A stretch of DNA of 5,131 nt from an uncultured Lachnospiraceae bacterium. Its GTDB lineage: Bacteria > Bacillota > Clostridia > Lachnospirales > Lachnospiraceae. The position numbers and the translations under genes were made by a program. The stretch spans positions 1 through 5,131 of the forward strand of contig CAMWWJ010000239.1 in assembly GCA_947177925.1 (NCBI GenBank), written 5' to 3'. Below are positions 4,540 through 5,131 of this stretch, piece by piece (positions within the stretch are counted from its first letter, which is position 1; each line of letters starts with the position of its first letter). Below the pieces are notes generated by a model. It was not told the origin of the DNA, searched no databases, and saw only the letters and a list, made by a program, of their open reading frames with translations.

Positions 4540-4950
4540 ATGACACCTCAAGGCGCAGTGATAGTAGCGGTTTTTTTGGTTTTAGCGGTACTGGTATCTT
4601 TGTATGACAAAAAAAAGGCTGATAAAATCAGGTCGGAAGTAGACCAAAAATTTGAAGGAAGGCACGTATGTGATTTTAAAGATATGTATTATTCCGGATA
4701 TATAGCGGATAATACACTGGTATTGAAAGAACGTGTAAAAGGATATCTGCAGATTGACCTGAAAAAAGTAAAAAGCATTTACTCTAATGTGGTAAGATTG
4801 AATGGTGTTCTCATGGCAAGTGTTGGGTTTTATGATGAAAATGGCAAAGCGGTGGGGGACAGTAGCAAAATCAAGCAGATGAGCCCCAGGGCGGCAGATA
4901 AACTGATTGACTTAGTAATCGAGCATGCCAATTGGATTGAGAGGGATTAG
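4540..4950 (+). CDS. Small membrane-anchored protein, unknown function
   Basis: A 136-aa protein with one N-terminal hydrophobic segment (about 5-21, AVIVAVFLVLAVLVSL) followed at once by DKKKADK. By the positive-inside rule this places the remaining 110 residues in the cytoplasm. That part has alternating strand-like stretches (TLVLKERVKGYLQIDLKKV, about 60-78; VLMASVGFYDENG) and ends in a helix (AADKLIDLVIEHANWIERD). It resembles a small beta-barrel-like regulatory domain in outline only; I do not recognise the family. The ATG at 4540 follows GAAAGGA with a nine-base gap. It has its own near-consensus promoter and lies between a terminator and a gene-free stretch, so it is probably transcribed alone and fairly constantly. 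No clear terminator follows. In 4951-5068 I see only a 7-bp inverted repeat (5002-5008/5028-5034, 19-base loop) of doubtful meaning. Confidence 0.8.
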   Translation: MTPQGAVIVAVFLVLAVLVSLYDKKKADKIRSEVDQKFEGRHVCDFKDMYYSGYIADNTLVLKERVKGYLQIDLKKVKSIYSNVVRLNGVLMASVGFYDENGKAVGDSSKIKQMSPRAADKLIDLVIEHANWIERD

Positions 4951-5068
4951 ACGATTGCCTGTACATATTTTTTATTTCTAAAATTTTGCAGTTCTGCACT
5001 TGAAAGCTTTTATTTAAAGGGATGTATAGCTTTCCGATACACAGTGGGAGCTGGCAGAGCATAGGATA

Positions 5069-5125
5069 GTCTTAGAGGCCTTGGCAAAGTCGCCGGCACT
5101 TACGCACCGTATTTTGGTGCGTTAG
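5069..5125 (-). repeat. Structured extragenic repeat, right copy (inverted)
   Basis: Read on the minus strand this aligns with 44-98 from end to end. Its hairpin is stronger than that of the left copy: CGCACC pairs with GGTGCG around a seven-base AAAATAC-containing loop, extended by CTAA/TAAG with one A-A mismatch, then followed by GCCGGCGA.TTT and AGGCCTCTAA. Loop and tail are conserved while the stem arms differ, which suggests selection on structure. Confidence 0.5.
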
Positions 5126-5131
5126 ATAATA

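Noticed and set aside
5069..5125. Right repeat as an IS200/IS605 end or an omega-RNA
   Set aside because: A hairpin near an edge is not enough: there is no tnpA or tnpB gene or fragment in the window.
1..5131. CRISPR array, tRNA, rRNA or known riboswitch
   Set aside because: I saw no regularly spaced direct repeats, no cloverleaf or T-loop motif and no recognisable riboswitch core on either strand.

Overview
The window looks like part of a chromosome from a motile gut-type Clostridia (Bacillota), most likely Lachnospiraceae. This is inferred from the low-to-moderate GC, the strong AGGAGG-type ribosome binding sites, a short Lachnospiraceae-style flagellin without D2/D3 domains, a CsrA homologue next to the flagellin gene, and divergent copies of one structured extragenic repeat at both ends.

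Layout, left to right. Positions 1-230 hold no gene: there is one copy of the extragenic repeat (44-98) and an intrinsic terminator (170-218) for the minus-strand gene that follows. A minus-strand gene (824-234) encodes the S component of an ECF-type vitamin transporter; its -10 box is at 885-890 and a dyad operator candidate lies at 899-918. Next comes a segment of about 0.73 kb (roughly 1008-1761) bounded by two nearly identical 27-bp sites in opposite orientation. The segment carries a 192-aa tyrosine recombinase on the minus strand with all six catalytic residues. To the right of it, on the plus strand, are a divergent CsrA homologue (1800-2066) and a flagellin gene (2162-2983). After a 17-bp perfect hairpin come a single-pass membrane protein (3066-3599) and a secreted beta-rich protein (3637-4356), ended by a strong terminator (4382-4430). 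A separate unit with a near-consensus promoter encodes a small membrane protein (4540-4950). The right end carries the second copy of the extragenic repeat, inverted.

How the parts may work together. The recombinase and its two inverted sites have the layout of a self-inverting phase-variation switch placed directly upstream of csrA and flagellin. Inside the segment, at the 3' end of the recombinase gene, is a motor-gene-like sigma-28 promoter candidate (TAAA-N15-TCCGAAAT). In the orientation given it points away from flagellin; after inversion it would point at csrA-flagellin, and the recombinase would become collinear with them. The flagellin gene has a good sigma-28 -10 box (GCCGATTA) but no visible -35, and its leader has two GGA motifs spaced as in a CsrA-bridged leader. 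My reading is a two-layer flagellin control: a DNA inversion that sets transcription, and a CsrA-type protein that sets translation. The sites, genes and motifs are visible in the sequence; the switching, its direction and the CsrA effect are inference.
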